This document shows positions 13,507 to 15,243 of a stretch of DNA of 15,243 bases, in pieces. The notes beneath the pieces were generated by a model. The model was not told where the DNA came from and ran no database searches. It saw only the letters and a program-made list of their open reading frames with translations. The position numbers were made by a program, and so were the translations under genes. How positions within the stretch are numbered: position 1 is the stretch's first letter; every line of letters begins with the position of its first letter. The stretch spans positions 1 to 15,243 of the forward strand of contig JAJQJO010000069.1 of the NCBI GenBank assembly GCA_021323495.1, in the 5' to 3' direction. The DNA is from Cellvibrio sp. Its GTDB lineage: Bacteria; Pseudomonadota; Gammaproteobacteria; Pseudomonadales; Cellvibrionaceae.

Positions 13507-15243
13507 ATGAAATCCCTGCTGATATTGCTATTTACTGTTCTTCTGGTTGGTTGTTCTGATTCGGTCACAAAACCTTCGGAACCAACACCGTTAGAAACAA
13601 CGCCTGCCACCACCATCAATGCACATCCGCCCAGCGGTGCTGCTACCGAATACCGTTCGCTGGTGATCAACGAAGAAAATAAACAATGGTGGCAGAGCGC
13701 CGTTTTTTATGAAATCTGGCCGCGTTCTTTTCAGGATTCCGACGGCGATGGCAGCGGTGATTTTAATGGCATGAGCAACAAGCTCGACTATTTACAGGCA
13801 CTGGGTATTAAAGGTATTTGGCTGACGCCGGTGTTTGAGGCACCCTCGTATCACGGCTATGATTTCCAGGACTTTTATAACGTGGAATCCGATTACGGCA
13901 CTATGGCCGATTTTGAAAATTTTATTGCGCAAGCGCATAAACGCAATATCAAAGTCATCCTGGATCTGGTGCTCAATCACATCTCGGATAAACACCAGTG
14001 GTTTATTAAATCGGCTAATAAAGAAGCGGGTTATGAGGACTATTTTATCTGGCGTGACCAGCGTCCCGCGAGTGGTTGGGGACAGCCCTGGTCAGCGGAA
14101 TCCAATCCTGCTGCCGTTTGGCACTGGAACGAAACACGCAAGGCCTATTATTACGGTGCATTTGGTAGCAGCCAGCCGGATTTGAATCTGACCAAACCCG
14201 TTGTTATCGATGAACTTAATAAACTCGCCAGTTTTTGGCTCGCCAAAGGCGTAGATGGTTTCCGTCTGGATGCGGTGCGATACGCGGTGGAGGAGGGCGG
14301 TTATCCACTGCAAGCAGATACCCGGGGCACGATTGATTACTGGACAATTTTTTCCCGCCACGTTAAATCCGTAAAACCGGATGCGATGTTAGTGGCAGAG
14401 GCTTGGGCGGATTTAAAGACGGTCGGGAAGTACCGCAACAATGGCGAGGGTCTGGACTCATCGTTCGATTTTGATTTTGGTACGGTGGTGATTGATATTT
14501 TAAATCCCGCCGCAAAACAAACGGCAGATTTTGGAACCATGAGCCAACCCGATTTGCAGCAAAGCCGGGAAAGTTTGTGGACCAATTTAACTGCGCGGAA
14601 ATCCGCTGCACCGGTTTATTATTTCGCACCATTTTTAACTAACCATGATCAGACCCGTATTATGTATACGCTGGAAAATGATAGCGCCAAGGCTAAAATT
14701 GCCGCGAGTTTACTTATGACTACACCGGGCACTGTGTATATGTATTACGGTGAGGAAATCGGGCTCTCGCAATACAAAACCGGTGACGACCAATATCGCC
14801 GTGCGATTATGCAGTGGAGCGATGAAGATACCGCCGGTTTTAATACGACCGGTGAATTTTGGCTCGATCAGGCCAAGTGGTTTCCCTGGATGCAAAATCA
14901 TCGAGGCTGGTGGGGCAATTATTGGCAAACACTTAAAGGCACCGGTAAGTCAGTCGTTGCGCAGCAGGAGGATGCGCAATCACTATTTAATCATTACCAG
15001 CGCTTGATTAAAGTACGCAACGAAAATCCTGCGCTGCAATTACCGCAGGAGGTGCGTAATTACCCGGTAGATAATAAAAATGTATGGCTGGTGGAGAATA
15101 TCCTGGCAGGTAAAAGTGTTTGGGTGTTGGTCAATCTGGATTCGACCGCGGCTGCTAAAGTGATTGTTCCGAAAAAATTGCAGGGTGTACGCAAAGAGTT
15201 GCTTACCGGAAAGGAAATTAATGTTGGAGATAATATTAATTTA
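13507..15243 (+). CDS. GH13 alpha-amylase-family lipoprotein, 3' end outside window
   Basis: Membrane-anchored alpha-glucan hydrolase; 579 codons are open to the last base, so the stop lies beyond the window. The lipoprotein signal peptide MKSLLILLFTVLLVG ends at Cys16 (lipobox LVGC), followed by a Thr/Pro-rich spacer to about residue 50. The GH13 barrel begins at QSAVFYEIWPRSFQDSDGDG with a typical Asp-rich calcium-site loop. All four conserved regions are intact: DLVLNH (153-158), GFRLDAV with nucleophile Asp255, VAEAW with acid/base Glu298, and TNHDQ with Asp381. A beta-sandwich domain C seems to start near residue 520. Start ATG 13507 follows GGAG (13497-13500) at 6 nt. Likely acts on maltodextrins or starch at the periplasm or cell surface; residue 17 is Ser rather than the inner-membrane retention Asp, favouring the outer membrane. 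Exact specificity (amylase versus glucosidase) is not decided by these motifs. Confidence 0.93.
   Translation, partial: MKSLLILLFTVLLVGCSDSVTKPSEPTPLETTPATTINAHPPSGAATEYRSLVINEENKQWWQSAVFYEIWPRSFQDSDGDGSGDFNGMSNKLDYLQALGIKGIWLTPVFEAPSYHGYDFQDFYNVESDYGTMADFENFIAQAHKRNIKVILDLVLNHISDKHQWFIKSANKEAGYEDYFIWRDQRPASGWGQPWSAESNPAAVWHWNETRKAYYYGAFGSSQPDLNLTKPVVIDELNKLASFWLAKGVDGFRLDAVRYAVEEGGYPLQADTRGTIDYWTIFSRHVKSVKPDAMLVAEAWADLKTVGKYRNNGEGLDSSFDFDFGTVVIDILNPAAKQTADFGTMSQPDLQQSRESLWTNLTARKSAAPVYYFAPFLTNHDQTRIMYTLENDSAKAKIAASLLMTTPGTVYMYYGEEIGLSQYKTGDDQYRRAIMQWSDEDTAGFNTTGEFWLDQAKWFPWMQNHRGWWGNYWQTLKGTGKSVVAQQEDAQSLFNHYQRLIKVRNENPALQLPQEVRNYPVDNKNVWLVENILAGKSVWVLVNLDSTAAAKVIVPKKLQGVRKELLTGKEINVGDNINL

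Noticed and set aside
1..15243. Polysaccharide utilization locus joining the GH5, GH45 and GH13 genes
   Set aside because: The three genes are kilobases apart, separated by terminators and by unrelated genes on both strands, with no SusC/D pair or shared regulator.

Overview
The window looks like chromosomal DNA of a polysaccharide-degrading gammaproteobacterium of the Cellvibrionaceae, most likely Cellvibrio or a close relative. The main reasons are a secreted family-45 endoglucanase built as CBM2 / Ser-linker / CBM10 / Ser-linker / GH45 (the architecture of Cellvibrio japonicus Cel45A/CelB), a GH5 cellulase, a GH13 lipoprotein and gammaproteobacterial housekeeping genes. No tRNA, rRNA, CRISPR array, insertion sequence or phage gene was seen.

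Layout. Positions 1-1010 hold the 3' part of a GH5 cellulase, closed by a strong terminator. A CaxA/YrbG-type Ca2+/cation antiporter follows (1139-2203). A 386-bp gene-poor leader region with structured DNA and a 12-codon ORF precedes an RsgA-family circularly permuted GTPase (2590-3639). This GTPase is convergent with an FMN-binding PPOX-family gene (3733-4389, minus). The PPOX gene is divergent from a MocR/PdxR-type regulator (4505-5956); the two share a 115-bp promoter region holding a GGCCCTA/TAGGGCC inverted repeat. A 671-bp non-annotated stretch contains one candidate small membrane-protein ORF on the minus strand and the upstream region of cel45A (6628-8142). A near-perfect terminator closes cel45A. 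A small ribbon-helix-helix-like protein follows (8352-8687), with a double hairpin in its leader, and is convergent with a DinF-type MATE transporter.

The minus-strand block 10122-11832 is a tonB-exbB-exbD operon (energy coupling for outer-membrane receptors), with a Fur-box-like promoter at 11920-11949. Divergent from it is a CNNM/CBS/CorC-domain membrane protein (12093-13382). The window ends inside a GH13 alpha-amylase-family lipoprotein (13507 to the edge), whose reading frame is open to the last base.

Functionally, the three glycoside hydrolases fit a cellulose/starch-degrading lifestyle, but they are single genes separated by unrelated ones, not a polysaccharide utilization locus. TonB-ExbB-ExbD could power uptake of iron chelates and possibly of large oligosaccharides. 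The points most worth a second look are: the tonB start, which lacks the expected N-terminal membrane anchor and has an in-frame stop upstream; the Fur/promoter/14-bp inverted-repeat overlap; the small-ORF leader before the RsgA paralogue; the small ORF pair read from one Shine-Dalgarno at 6058-6213; and the operator candidates next to the MocR and RHH genes. I found no clearly novel multi-gene system.
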